Part shown: one piece after another, positions 1 to 11,743 of the stretch
Layout of the letters: the number at the start of each line of letters is the position of its first letter
Position numbering within the stretch: position 1 is the stretch's first letter
Source of the DNA: Chondrosia reniformis
Taxonomy: Eukaryota; Porifera; Demospongiae; Chondrillida; Chondrillidae
Length of the DNA stretch: 64,000 bases
Assembly (NCBI GenBank): GCA_947172415.1
Contig: OX359201.1
Location: forward strand, 5,208,001 to 5,272,000
Direction: 5' to 3'
Position numbers and translations under genes: made by a program
The notes under the pieces: generated by a model
The model's database searches: none
The model's input: the letters and a program-made list of their open reading frames with translations, nothing else
What the model was told of the DNA's origin: nothing

Positions 1-154
1 CACTCAAGGATTGCATAAGGTAACACCATCCACTCCATCACATACATACGTACACTCAAGGATTGCATAAGGTAACACATCCACTCCATCACATGCATAC
101 AAACAAAGATTGCATAGTCTCCTCTAACTTTGTGCTTTTGTTTAACAACTTTAG

Positions 155-3100
155 TCTAAAGAACATGACAAAGTGGACGAATCAGTGGAAATGATAAAAG
201 AGGCTGTCACCGAACTGAAGGAGACTTTGGAGAAGGCCAGTAAAGATCTTGGTTTCATTAATCAAATGATTGAGAAGATCAATGAGGCCGCAAAGATGGT
301 ATGTGTGTAGATACAGTACATTAGTAATCAGCTGTGTATTCAAAAACCATGGAAACCATTCCATGGTATCTGAAGTACCTTTTTGTAAATGTGTCATTGA
401 TGAAATGGAGTCAAGCCATAAATATTGCTAATTACCTCCAAACATAGTATATGAAAATAGTAAAACAGTAAAAATTTTGTGGTGTATTTGAACAGTTTTA
501 TCGGAGATGTATTTTTTTCTAATCACCAATTAAGCCGATAGCCACACTGTTGTTATTCATCTAAATATATTCAAAGATTTAGATTTATCTTTACATATAC
601 ATAATGTGTATCTTTACATATACGTAATGTGTATCTTTACATATACGTAACATGTATATTTACATATACGTAACGTGTATATTTACATATACGTAATGTG
701 TATATTTACATATACGTAATGTGTATATTTACATATATACGTATATATACATAGGTATCAAGTGGTGCTCCTGGCAGCGGAAATTTTACTTCTGCACACT
801 CAGCTATGCTGGAAGCTAGCAAGAAAGTGGCCAAAAAGATACAAGAAGTGGTCAGTATAATAAGCCATGTATAACGTCCAGATGATGTGATGTCTTTTAC
901 AGCACCTGCCCAATTGATATACGTTTGTATTGTGCAATCGATATACTCTTGTATTGTGCAATCGATATATATACTCTTGTATTATGCAATCAATATACTC
1001 TTGTATTGTGCAATCGATATATATACTCTTGTATTATGCAATCAATATACTCTTGTATTGTGCAATCGATATATGTACTCTTGTATCGTGCAATCGATAT
1101 ACTCGTATTGTGCAATCTACTGTATATACTCTAAAGGGCCAATTCCTATATCTACTAGGGTCAGCCAGGACTGGACCCAGCACAGGTTCCTGAAGAGGTT
1201 ACTGAACTAGTAGAGAATTATACTGCACTGGCAACTGCAGCATCAGGAGCTGTTGCAACTGCAGAATCACCAGAGGTACGTACAGCCAGACCTGCCATAT
1301 TTATATTTTACTGTTTATATACTTTTTATATACTGTTTATATACTTTTATATACTGTTTATATACTGTTCGCATATACTGTTTATATACTTTTATATACT
1401 GTTTATATATTGTTCGCATATACTGTTTATATACTTTTATATACTGTTTATATACTGTTCGCATATACTGTTTATATACTTTTTATATATATTTTGAATA
1501 TCTGCAGTTGTCTGAACATTTGAAGCTGGCTGTGCAGAACTTGGGCGTTGCCATAGGCTACCAGCTCACTGCCCTAGGTGAGCTGCTTGCTGGTGATGAC
1601 CCTCGAGCTAGGAGAGAGCTCCTGAATGCAACCAAGACTGTCAAGGAAAAGGTATTTGCTAGTCAACTGTAATTCATATTTCAGTCTCTCTTGTGACTTG
1701 CAGTGTAACCTGTGTAATTAGAATCCATAATTGAACTTTCACTGATCTTTGACAGTTGTTCATTTTATTGCTTGTCTCTCCCTAGGTTTCTTATCTTTTG
1801 GGTACCTTGCGTTCAGCTGCCAAGGGTAGCCAAGCATGTGAGGAGGCCTCCTCCAATATATTAGGAATGATTTCAGACTTGGAGACGACAGCCATGTTTG
1901 CCTCTTACGGAGCCTGGAAGACTGAGGGTATGGGAAGTGGAGCCTTTGCTAGGCAACACCAGGACATGATGAAGCTATCAGATGTAAGCTCAGTAGTGAC
2001 CTTGTACGTATGTTGCTTTCATAAACATCACAGTTAATAGGATCATTTTAACCTTTTTAATTGTAATGGATCTTCTGCTTCAATTTTCTCTGTAGTTTTG
2101 TAATTACAGTATGTGTTTGTATATGACTGCCTCTCATTTACACATTTAAACAACTGCTTTATTGTAGTTACTAGGCTCATTTTAACCATTGTAAATTGTT
2201 TCTCTCTTACAGGAGCTGCTTGCAAATCTTGATGGTATAGCTCAAGGGGTGAGTGGCACCCAGGAGGACCTAGCTGCCGCAGCCCTCAAGACCAATGAGA
2301 ACATGCATAGAACTACAGAAGCCACTAAGCTGGCTGCCGGTCTGATATCAGATGACAGCAACTCTCAGGTAGAGCCCTATATCTCACCTAATCCGCCTAA
2401 CTAATATTCCAGTCTAATCAATATTACAATTATGAGGACTAAATGTACAGTAGGATAGGCAAAAATTCAGGATCTTCCCCTCCCTTCAGTTGGGGGATTT
2501 CCCACAAATATATATTCCATACTGCCCTGTAGGATCCAGTTATTCTAAATAAGCTCAGCCAATAGGGTCTAATGTAAATTATCTTATTTTCTATACCCAT
2601 GAATGTAATAGAGCATGTACGTAGATGAATTTCCAATATCTAGAGTTCTGGATGAGGATACCGTTATTCTTGTCATTACTCTTCTCTAATTGACCAGACA
2701 AGTGTTTCTGTGAATTGCACCTTTCATTGCTGACCCTAAGACTCTTTTCTCTGTCCTTCTGGTCATCTATCAGCAGTAACCAAATGTTATTCTTTCAACT
2801 GATGTTCCTTGGTTCAGCAAAACTTTCATTTTTTTAGATTTCTCTGTTGAATGCTGCTAAAGGAGTTGCCTCTTCTCTGGTTGATGTACTTGACACAGCT
2901 AAAACAGCTGCAGGAAAGCCATCCAGTGATCCAGAGGCCAGAGCAGTCCAGCAGAAAGCTAAGGTAGGCTATACAGCTACATATTCCATTGCTGCAGTAC
3001 ATTTATTATACTACATACATACATATTATACTTATTCCTTTTCCTTCAATCAAGTAGCTAAATATGTACATTGTTATTTTCATATAACAAGGATTTGTAG

Positions 3101-6100
3101 TTGTGTTCATTGCTGATGAAGGCCTCTCGGTCAAAATGTTTAATTTCTGTTCATACTTGTGTTGCTGATTAAGGCCTCTTGGTCAAAATGTTTAGTCTCT
3201 GTTCATACTTGTGTTGCTGATTAAGGCCTCTCGGTCAAAATGTTTAATTTCTGTTCATACTTGTGTTGCTGATTAAGGCCTCTCGGTCAAAATGTTTAGT
3301 CTCTGTTCATACTTGTGTTGCTGATTAAGGCCTCTTGGTCAAAATGTTTAATTTCTGTTCATACTTGTGTTGCTGATTAAGGCCTCTCGGTCAAAATGTT
3401 TAGTCTCTGTTCATACTTGTGTTGCTGATTAAGGCCTCTCGGTCAAAATGTTTAATTTCTGTTCATACTTGTGTTGCTGATGTTCTATAATCTCAATTAC
3501 CATTAACTAAATTGTGTAGGATTTTTAGATTATTACTTGTTTATTGTTGTAATAGGAAGCTGCAAAGACAGTGGAAGCTTATAAAACTAATGCCACCAAG
3601 CTGCGTGAGCAGACTGGAAAGGCCACACAAAGTTTGCAGAACACAATTGATGCCATAGCAGCAGAGCTTCAGGTAGTACTACAGGATTAGATTTACTATG
3701 TACTAGTAGCTGTTCACATTTGAGTTGTACATATAGCGAGAAATAATAGTAAGTAATTTATTAACATAGGCGTCGGAACACTTTTGAAAATGATCCAGGG
3801 GCTTGCTAAATTGTCAATTAAACCCACAATACCCAATACTTCACCAATATTTCTGGCTGTTTAACATGCATACTGTAATTTTAATTAAAGATAATTATGT
3901 ACGTATGTGTTTACGTATGTGTACATCTGTGGTTTATATTGTCTATCATACATACATCACTATACGTAGGTATGTTATGTTTACTATTGCATTATTCACT
4001 TGCAGGTGTATGATTCTGATGATGTACCGTTCATGACCATGTCTCCGGAGGACCTGCTTCATCTGGTGAATGGTGTCATGAACGCTACTGCCAAGGCTGT
4101 GTCTGCTTGCAACTCACAGAATCAAGAAGAGCTCATTGTTGCTGCTGGCTTGGGACGAAAGATGGTTGATTTACTTAGAGGTTGCAAGGTGGGATTTTCC
4201 ATGCTAGAAGTTATTTTGTGATTCTGATCTCCTTATAATAAACTATTTGAGTGTTGGTTATAGTACACATACATTCATAGGTATAGGAATCAAGGACAGA
4301 CATGCCCATAGTGTCTCCCACTTCCAGTATTAACGATAATTATGTGTACTGAAGCATTAATCATTAAGGATTACTGTTGCAATTGTAGCTCAGGGGCAGA
4401 TCACTATTCTTATATGAAATACTAACCACACTGGTAGTCAAAACCAGCTACATATCCTGTGTTCAATTCCCAGCAATTGCTTCTTTTATGTTTTTTTTTC
4501 CTCTTTATGATCTCTGATGTGATACTTGTGGTTTGGTTATCACTCATGTATGGGACATATCTCCTTTCATTAGGTATGTGCCAGCAATGTAGCTGCCGGG
4601 GAGGTCAGGGAGAATGTGTTGAAATCTGGAAAGGCCTGTACTGTTGCCTATTTGGAGCTTCTCAAAAATGTCCTCTCTACTTTTGACAACCCAACACCTG
4701 AAAAGAAAACCAAATTGCTTAAGCTTTCTGAAGTAGTTGCCAAGAAGGTGACTGACCTCACAAGAGATGTGGAAGCACTGAAAGGAGAAGGATGGGTTGA
4801 TCCAAATGATCCTGCTGTAATTGCAGAGAATGAGTTGCTGAAAGCTGCAGCTGCTATTGAAGCAGCAGCTAGAAAACTGGAGGAGCTGCAACCAAGAAGA
4901 GAAATAGTATGTTACGTTGATTATACAAGTAAATTGTACTACTACGTATATGTGTGGTTTGATTTTAAAAGTGTTACCATGGTAACCATTCTATAGAGAG
5001 TAGATGAATCCCTCACATTTAATGAGCAGATAGTGGAAGCAGCCAAGAGTATTGCAAAGGCCACAAATGAACTAATAAAGGCAGCTAGAGAAGCTCAAAG
5101 GGAACTAATATCTCAGGGCAAGGTTAGTTTCTGCTTGGGAAATCTAATAGTATCAGTTACTGTAATATTGTGTAGAAAGTTGCTTGAATGTTTAGAGGAT
5201 TGACTGCCAAATAACAAATCACCAAGTTATTTTACAATAAACATTGTCAAAATTAGAACCAACAGCCAAAATATAATAAAAATATTTTTTCATTGTATTG
5301 ATATTAGTACTTCTGGCTATGAAGTACTGTGGTCTATATAGCTACATTATACTTGGAATATAATCTAAATGTGTGTACAATGAACACATGGGAATATATT
5401 CTTAACTACTTAACTACTTGTACTTTTTCATATTTAACCTAACAGCTGAAGAAACTAACTCCTGGAAGTGAAGAGTCTCAATTCTCAGATGGACTTGTGT
5501 CAGCAGTAGGTTTTCCCTTCTTTGTTATGTCTACATTACCTTCTTCAAATAATGTTTTTAATTCCATTTGGATTTGCATTTATAGGGTAACTGACATTTA
5601 CATTTATCAGCTTCATTTGTTGTTACATTTTGAATTCCTCTTTCTCTGTGCATCTATAGGCTAAGAAGGTTGCCGGGTCAACAAGTATTTTGTGTGATGC
5701 TGCCAACACCTTTGTTACCGAAGAAGGAAATGAAGACAGTCTCATTTCTGCCGCTAAGAGTGTCGCCTCGAGCACTACATCTCTTCTGATGGCTTGTAAT
5801 GTGAAAGCCGAGTGGAGAAGCAAATCCAACGAGAGGTTGCAGGTATGCGTATATATTTGCTACTACCTTTAACTGATATACCTATACACACAGTTCAAGC
5901 CACTTGATTGAGATACGTACATTTGGAAAGTGAAAATTGCCTGATTAATTGATTGTCTTGCTGATGTAGGGATAGTAAGGCTGTTGGCATACAAATATGG
6001 AGAATACTAATTACACTATGCTATGGTTTGCATAATAAACCCAACCCTAAAATGGAAAATGGTCTTTGAGATTGGTCATCTTTCAGTCTTTTGAGTGTCT

Positions 6101-6770
6101 AGAGACACAGTTGGTTCTCTTACAATTTGGATATTTTGACCCTGGGGGTCTTCTTCTGTCTCCAAAGAAGATCCCTAGGGTTCTCCAAATCCTAAAAGAA
6201 ACAATTGCATATCTAGATGCTCAAAAGACTAAAAGATCAAAGATACTGTAAGTTTGGCACAGTTAGAAGAAATCCCTATCACCTAAAACTGATACTGACC
6301 ATTATATAAGTACATATGTATGTGTTGTGCAATTATATGCTCTATGTATACACAGTGTGTGCCCTTCACCCAATAGAGATTATGCAATGGATAGGTCACT
6401 TAATATATGACACTTCTATTATATTTAAGTGTATTTGTTCTCTTTATTGTGTCTATATACTTGGCAAGATTTTGTATATCAGTTGGATATTTCAATTTTA
6501 TGTGTGTCCTTTTTGCTTGACTAGGATGCTGGTGTATGTGTCAGAAAGGCCACCGATAATTTGGTGCACTCGGCTCAGAAAGTTAAAGACAAAAGGGAGG
6601 AGGCCACAGTGGTCGGTCCTTCGGGAGTACCCAGCATTAGTGGTGCTTCAGTCGGATCAGGTCTCTACAATAAGACAAGAGCTGAATGGATAGCAAGAGC
6701 AGAAGTTTATAAGATTGAGAAGGAATTGCAAGATGCTAGAAATCGTTTGGACAACATTCGCAAGCGATAG
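155..6770 (+). CDS. TLN: Talin, C-terminal part (rod R9 to dimerisation helix), 5' end outside window
   Basis: Talin links integrin tails to actin at adhesions. Fourteen exons are visible: 155-298, 755-850, 1159-1275, 1508-1651, 1786-1983, 2213-2368, 2838-2963, 3556-3672, 4006-4188, 4574-4906, 4997-5122, 5446-5505, 5660-5842, 6525-6770. All have AG/GT borders, all junctions are phase 0, and they give 742 residues. The product aligns by eye with vertebrate talin from within rod bundle R9 through R10-R13: ISDLETTAMFAS in R10, GWVDPNDPAVIAENELLKAA before R13, DESLTFNEQIVEAAKSIAKAT and SAAKSVASSTTSLLMACNVKA in the I/LWEQ actin-binding module. The final exon holds the dimerisation helix and stops at NIRKR, lacking the roughly 12-residue tail of vertebrate talins. 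Upstream exons (FERM head, early rod) lie outside the window. Confidence 0.96.
591..748. repeat. ~21-bp minisatellite in talin intron
   Basis: About seven imperfect copies of a unit built on TTTACATATACGTAATGTGTA, ending just before the acceptor at 754. Confidence 0.85.
905..1130. repeat. ~25-bp minisatellite in talin intron
   Basis: About nine imperfect copies of TATTGTGCAATCGATATA plus a variable ACTCT-type spacer. The repeat opens several frames, but it is intronic and they are not genes. Confidence 0.85.
1300..1497. repeat. TATATACTGTT-type minisatellite in talin intron
   Basis: Alternating blocks of TATATACTGTTTATATAC and TGTTCGCATATACTG, with a higher-order period of about 56-64 bp repeated three times. 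The array ends a few bases before the acceptor of the 1508-1651 exon. Confidence 0.8.
3105..3482 (+). repeat. 52-bp tandem array derived from a hammerhead-like core (talin intron)
   Basis: Seven copies of a 52-bp unit. Each has TGCTGATTAAGGCC (CTGATGA in the first copy), CTCT or CTTG, then GGTCAAAATGTTTA. The layout matches the hammerhead-like cores elsewhere in the window: CTGATGA, stem II GGCC/GGTC, then AAAATGTT where the others have GAAACGTT. Two CpGs appear decayed (CG to CA and CG to TG). Alternate units differ as TTTAATTT/TTTAGTCT, suggesting a higher-order dimer. Confidence 0.8.
4379..4510 (+). mobile_element. tRNA-derived SINE copy in talin intron
   Basis: The ends GCAATTG (4379) and CAATTGC (4474-4480) form a 7-bp acceptor stem. 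Between them are a box A-like TAGCTCAGGGGCAGA, an interrupted anticodon arm CTGGT/ACCAG and a box B-like GTTCAATTCC. A tail with a CTTGTGGTTTGGTTATCAC motif follows. Sister copies lie at 46746-46890 and 34836-34940. Confidence 0.75.
6063..6246. mobile_element. Foldback element, family B (talin intron)
   Basis: Inverted arms: TCATCTTTCAGTCTTTTGAG ... TCTAGA at the left, TCTAGATGCTCAAAAGAC ... at the right. The centre reads GACCCTGGGGGTCTTCTTCTG, whose reverse complement is a decayed hammerhead-like core (CAGAAGA, stem II, AAAA). Related copies are at 46520, 50288, 52921 and 53620. Confidence 0.75.
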
Positions 6771-7040
6771 GCAATAAGCTGTATCTTTGTTTAGGCTGTA
6801 AATTTTTCAGAAACACTTCAATCTCCTTCCTACCTTCGTATACTTTAGCTTCAAAAACACTAAGTTTGTTATATTTGTCTTTAGACATTGAGTGTACATT
6901 AATATATGTTTAGAAACATGCACCTTTTGGATTTAGTAAGATTTAATGTTTTATGCTAAATTGTCTGAATCCACTGAAGCAATCTGCAAGTGTGTATATA
7001 TATGATGCTGCATGCTTACTTTAAATTACTACTATGTATA
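6771..7040. other. Talin 3' flank
   Basis: AT-rich sequence after the talin stop. No coding potential or clear poly(A) signal was singled out. Confidence 0.5.
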
Positions 7041-7400
7041 CGAAGTTAATGTACGTATGGTGAGATATAGGGCAAATTTGAGTAAATATGAAAATTTGCA
7101 AAACTCATTGGAAGCCTTTCATACATCCCTGTGAATATCGAGATAGAGTTTCAGATTCATATCCCTTCATTTCGCAGAGTTACAGCACTTAATGTACTTT
7201 AAATTACTGCTATACGAAGTTAATGAAAGATAGGGCAAATTTGAGTAGATATCAAAAGTTGTGAAACTCATTGGAAGCCTTTCATACATCCCTGTGAATG
7301 CTGAGATAGAGCTTAAGATTTCTATCTCTCCATTTGGCAAAGTTAAAGCGCTTAATGTACATAAAATTTCTACTATACGACCTTTAATGGTGTAGCATTT
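7040..7400. repeat. ~170-bp satellite, first block
   Basis: Two copies of a unit of about 170 bp with landmarks TACGAAGTTAATG, ATAGGGCAAATTTGAGTA, AAACTCATTGGAAGCCTTTC, ATACATCCCTGTGAAT and GAGTTACAGCACTTAATGTA. The same unit continues at 8420-9255. Confidence 0.9.
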
Positions 7401-7439
7401 ATATCGTGCGATACTATTATGTAAATTATCGGCATACCA

Positions 7440-8420
7440 AGTTAAAATGTTTTGACATGAATGGGGCAACTAGAAACACGCAGAGACAATCCAGAACGGA
7501 GCTGTCAGAAGGTCTTTATATAGAGGCAGGTAGCCATTATGCTATTCCAGCAATCGAGATTGAGTGTGGCTGGCTATACTTGTTTACGTTCATATCGGAA
7601 CACCTCTCGCTAAAATCGTTTCTACATGGGACCAGAAAAGTTGTTCTCCTCCGCCAGTCAAGACACTTACAGGATTCTATCTATTTTTCCCAGTTTCTAG
7701 ATGAACCACAAATGCTGAATAGACCTTTAAAATGGCTTGGAACGATGCACTGATCCCGAATTAACTTGATATAATATGACTACATTTTTTTCGCAAATAC
7801 CCTATTCTTAAGTATGGAATAGCGCCAACCACAATCGTTTCCTTTTGAAATTTTGTTGTTTAAATAGAAACGCAAAACCTTATAAAGTAGGCCTACCTGG
7901 ACACATCCCTATGGTGGTAGCTGTTCCCATAGTGGTTGGTAGTGCTTAGACTCTGAAGCTGTCTCCTAATCGGTTGGTGCCATAGAGACGTGCTCACCAA
8001 TAATCCGGATTTCGGGGGGGTTCCACGTAATGTGGGATTGGCATCTGATATCTTTAAGGATTCATATGAGTCGGCCATATCGAGAAGAATTGGTTCTTCT
8101 CACGCAAGTGACACCCAAAGCTCAACTCGGCAGAGCGTTACCACCGATCCCGGCCTCTGAGCGTCGTGGATGGTAGCGTTCGGTATGGTCCAACTTTTTT
8201 TCTTTGGAGTTTCGTTGGCCGTCGATTGGCAAAATTTCACCTTAACGACATCCATATAATATATATGGATAGATACTGCTTCAACAACAATCAAGTACTA
8301 CACAGTACATATCCATGTGTATAAGAAATCTTTCAAAGAGTTCTAATTTTTCAGAAATATATACAGTACCGCATTTCACTTTTATACCTACTCAAGGTCG
8401 GCCATTTATAGTATTACGCA
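7440..8420. other. Non-satellite 1-kb segment inside the satellite
   Basis: Single-copy-looking, with more CpG than its surroundings. A minus-strand ATG at about 8073 opens a short frame (MADSYESLKISDANPTLRG...) that reaches a plausible donor GTGAGC near 7997, but no recognisable product or downstream exons were found. No gene is called. Confidence 0.4.
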
Positions 8421-9255
8421 ATTAGGGTTAGTTAATGTATGGGGAGAGATAGGGCAAATTGGAGTAGATATCAAAATTTGCAAAATTCATTGGAAGCCTT
8501 TCATACATCCCTGGGAATATTGAGATAGAGTTTCAGATTCATATCTCTCCATTTGGCAGAGTTACAGCACTTAATGTACTTTAAATTACTGCGCATGCTA
8601 TACGAAGTTAATGTATGGTGAGAGATAGGGCAAATATCAAAATTTGCACAACTCATTGAAAATCTTTTATATATCTCTGTGAATACTGAGATAGGATTTC
8701 AGATTCATATCCCTTCATTTCACAAAGTTACAGCACTTAATGTACTTTAAATTACTGCTATACGAAGTTAATGTATGGTAAGAGATAGGGCAAATTTGAG
8801 TAGATATCAAAATTTGCAAAACTCATTGGAACCCTTTCATGCATCCCTGTGAATATTGAGATAGAGTTTCAGATTCATATCTCTCCATTTGGAAGAGTTA
8901 CAGCACTTAATGTACTTTAAATTACTGCTATACGAAGTTAATGTATGGTGAGAGATAGGGCAAATATGAGTAGATATCAAAATTTGCACAACTCATTGAA
9001 AATCTTTTATATATCTCTGTGAATACTGAGATAGGATTTCAGATTCATATCTCTTCATTTGGAAGAGTTACAGCACTTAATGTACTTTAAATTACTGCTA
9101 TACGAAGTTAATGTATGGTGAGAGATAAGGCAAATTTGAGTAGATCTCAAAATTTTGCAAAACTTATTGGAACCCTTTCATACATCCCTGTGAATATTGA
9201 GATAGAGTTTCAGATTCATATCATTCCATTTGGCAGAGTTACAGCACTTAATATT
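8420..9255. repeat. ~170-bp satellite, second block
   Basis: About five copies of the satellite at 7040-7400, with unit starts spaced roughly 160-170 bp (TACGAAGTTAATGTATGG near 8600, 8760, 8930, 9100). Two units share a diagnostic variant, GAAAATCTTTTATATATCTC, suggesting amplification of a two-unit block. Confidence 0.9.
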
Positions 9256-9742
9256 AATTGTATAATTATAATTATAAAAATTCCTGGCTGTATATATAGT
9301 TTTGATTGATGACTTGATGTTTGTTGAACTGATTTATTTGTCATGATGTATTGGTGTGTGCCTCATAGGACAGTCTGTCCTATATAGTGCTATGCATGTG
9401 GCACGTTAAATAAAAAATAATAATAATAATATAGTGACCAGTGTTCAGTCAAAAATAGGACTACCAGAAAATACATGTTACCCTTATGCATTAGTCTTTC
9501 ATATGCAAGTCTTTCATTCCCTTCCCAAAATTTGCTATCATTCCTAATTCTTAGATCACTAAAAACTAATTATTGAACCCAATTAAATTGATTTTCGATG
9601 CAGTGTCCCTTGAACTTATTCTACATATATAATGTGCCTCGGAAGTCTACAGTACAATAATTTAATTGATCAATACTAATCTTGCCAGCTCTATTTCTGA
9701 AAGATCAAAAGGGTCGATAATACAACTATCATACTACAAAGT
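9256..9742. other. Intergenic, SINE-like tail
   Basis: Holds GTGCTATGCATGTGGCAC followed by AATAAAAAATAATAATAAT near 9390-9432. A similar tail (GCATGT..CAC, then AATAAACAAT and an ATT run) recurs at 10525-10560 and 14578-14622. No gene seen. Confidence 0.45.
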
Positions 9743-10387
9743 ATGTCTACTCCTTATTCAAATGGTTTCAGAAATATCCGCCAACCTACACTCAACCTCA
9801 AAATGGAAGCGCCACCGAACTACCCCCATACTCGTGATCAACCAGCTCGTATTTCGGAGTGCCAAAGAGGCTGCCCTCAACAGACTGACTATCTATCTTC
9901 TCCTCGGAGCCACCCATATCCGGCCAGTCCTCAGGCTCAAGAACAAGTCAATCCTCCTCTCGTGCAGGCGCCACCTAATTATGACTCGTGCGTCACAGTG
10001 CCACCACCGCGGCCGCGGGCCACCCTGGACACTATCGTTGTAAGCCAACAACCACGACTAGTCACCGTAACAGTGCATGTACAGAAATCTGAAGAGAACC
10101 ACAACGGAACTGCTATCTGTGCCTTAATACTTTCCATCACAACGTGTGTGTGTTTTGGACCGTCTCTCATACTGCTGGCTTGTATTCTGCCTTCCGTCAT
10201 TCTGGCCGCTAACAGTATGAGACAAAGAGGACAAGAACAGAAACAAAACGCGAGAATCAGTATTTGCCTTAGTATTGTTGCAATCATAACCTCAGTTGTA
10301 TTGGCTACTATCATTTTGGGGTGTGTCTACGAAACGATCTCTTATCATTATGAACCTAAATCGGACAGTTACTGCTACCACTACTAA
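9743..10387 (+). CDS. Proline-rich two-pass membrane protein, CD225/dispanin-like
   Basis: Single-exon ORF of 214 residues. Residues 1-110 are hydrophilic and proline-rich with PP motifs (APPNYPH, APPNYDS, PPPRPR). Two hydrophobic segments follow: about 128-156 (ICALILSITTCVCFGPSLIL...) and about 170-193 (ISICLSIVAIITSVVLATII). They are separated by a short charged loop (NSMRQRGQEQKQNARIS). This is the CD225/dispanin (IFITM/PRRT) layout, with a cysteine-containing first hairpin and a basic loop before the second segment. The family call rests on architecture, so another two-pass family is possible. The tail is tyrosine-rich (YHYEPKSDSYCYHY). Its lack of introns contrasts with most neighbours. 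Confidence 0.55.
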   Translation: MSTPYSNGFRNIRQPTLNLKMEAPPNYPHTRDQPARISECQRGCPQQTDYLSSPRSHPYPASPQAQEQVNPPLVQAPPNYDSCVTVPPPRPRATLDTIVVSQQPRLVTVTVHVQKSEENHNGTAICALILSITTCVCFGPSLILLACILPSVILAANSMRQRGQEQKQNARISICLSIVAIITSVVLATIILGCVYETISYHYEPKSDSYCYHY

Positions 10388-11743
10388 ATAAGGGATATAT
10401 CATGCATGCAAAGGAATTAATGATAATTAACAACAATGTGTCTATATATGCTTTACGTAACTATATACATTATATAATGACTCATGGCCCTGGCTTGGCC
10501 TAGTGCTGCCTTTTTTAGTTGATAGCATGTGTCACTTTAATAAACAATTATTATTATTATATGTACAGCAAGAGCTTCTTAGTATATGTATGTAAAAGTG
10601 CATGTACATGTATGATTGTATTATTAAATTGTCATGGCATTGTAATTTATACAATATGGGTGCATGGTGTGTATATGGGTGCATGGTGTGTATATGGGTG
10701 CATTGTGTGTATATGGGTGCATTGTGTGTATACGGGTGCATTGTGTGTATATGGGTGCATGGTGTGTATATGGGTGCATGGTGTGTATATAGATATGGGT
10801 TCCCTAACTTCAACTTTGCAAAGATGTCATTTATCTATTTATAAATTATTGTTCATATGTATAATTTTATTCATCTTATTTGCTGTATTCAACCCCACCC
10901 ACCCACCCACATACACCACACCAAACACTAATCACTAATATGATACACCACTCGGTGCTTGTATGTGGCTGTCTGGGAAGTGCGGCCTGGTAGCCTTAAG
11001 TGGCGATGGTTTATACGTGTCCAGGTATAGCCCTGTGCCCCTTAACCACTGTTGGTTTGCCTTTTCTACATTTATTGTATGCATGGACACTGAGATAATG
11101 ATAATAATAATATATGAGTTCACCATTACGTATAGTGTTTATATAGAGAGGCACATGGAATTGTATATGCATGTGATAGTATAACTCAGTAGCAGACAGC
11201 TTTGTGGTGGTTTAATTAAACCAGCGCCGTCTCAAACACAAATTGGATTAATTCCTGGCAATTGCTTTCCCAGCCATTCTCTACATGATTGCTTGCAATC
11301 TTAGATTTTTCATGGTTTAATAAGTCTGGCTTAATTTGGAAAGCCAGCATTCATATTAACACGTAGGACCAGGGGTCCGTATTTTGCGTGATAGGTTATG
11401 TGTATATAGACTACTTTCATGTGGATTATATTCAATTGTAATCTATGGCTAAGAGAAACATCGTCCCCTGCTAGATATACAGTATGAGAAGTTTATGGCA
11501 TAAACATTGTTTCGCAAGTTAGGCCTACGTTTTGTAGTCTATGCCGCGCGTTTGTCCGTATCGTATGGAGGTAAGGTACAACGAAATAGAGGCCCGCACC
11601 CCCTCTAATATTATGAGATAGTAGCCCAGTAGCGGTCTGGCTACGCGAGACTAACCAACTTCCTGGAAATCTGGAACTCCTGCTTGGAAGAGGCGGCACA
11701 AATTCGCGCTCAGTACTACCATTCCTGGCTCTCAGCATGCAGA
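10388..11743. other. Intergenic region with minisatellite
   Basis: Contains a SINE-like ATT-rich tail (10525-10560), a 19-bp minisatellite (10655-10788) and the probable promoter/5' UTR of the death-domain gene. No further gene found. Confidence 0.5.
10655..10788. repeat. 19-bp minisatellite, 7 copies
   Basis: Unit GGGTGCATGGTGTGTATAT, varying at CATGG/CATTG. It opens frames on both strands that are not genes. Confidence 0.95.

Noticed and set aside
7406-7753. 115-residue plus-strand frame next to the satellite
   Set aside because: No recognisable composition, domain or splice partners; starts within satellite-like sequence.
7893-8294. Minus-strand first exon (MADSYESLK...)
   Set aside because: Good start context and a possible donor, but no convincing downstream exon or homology.
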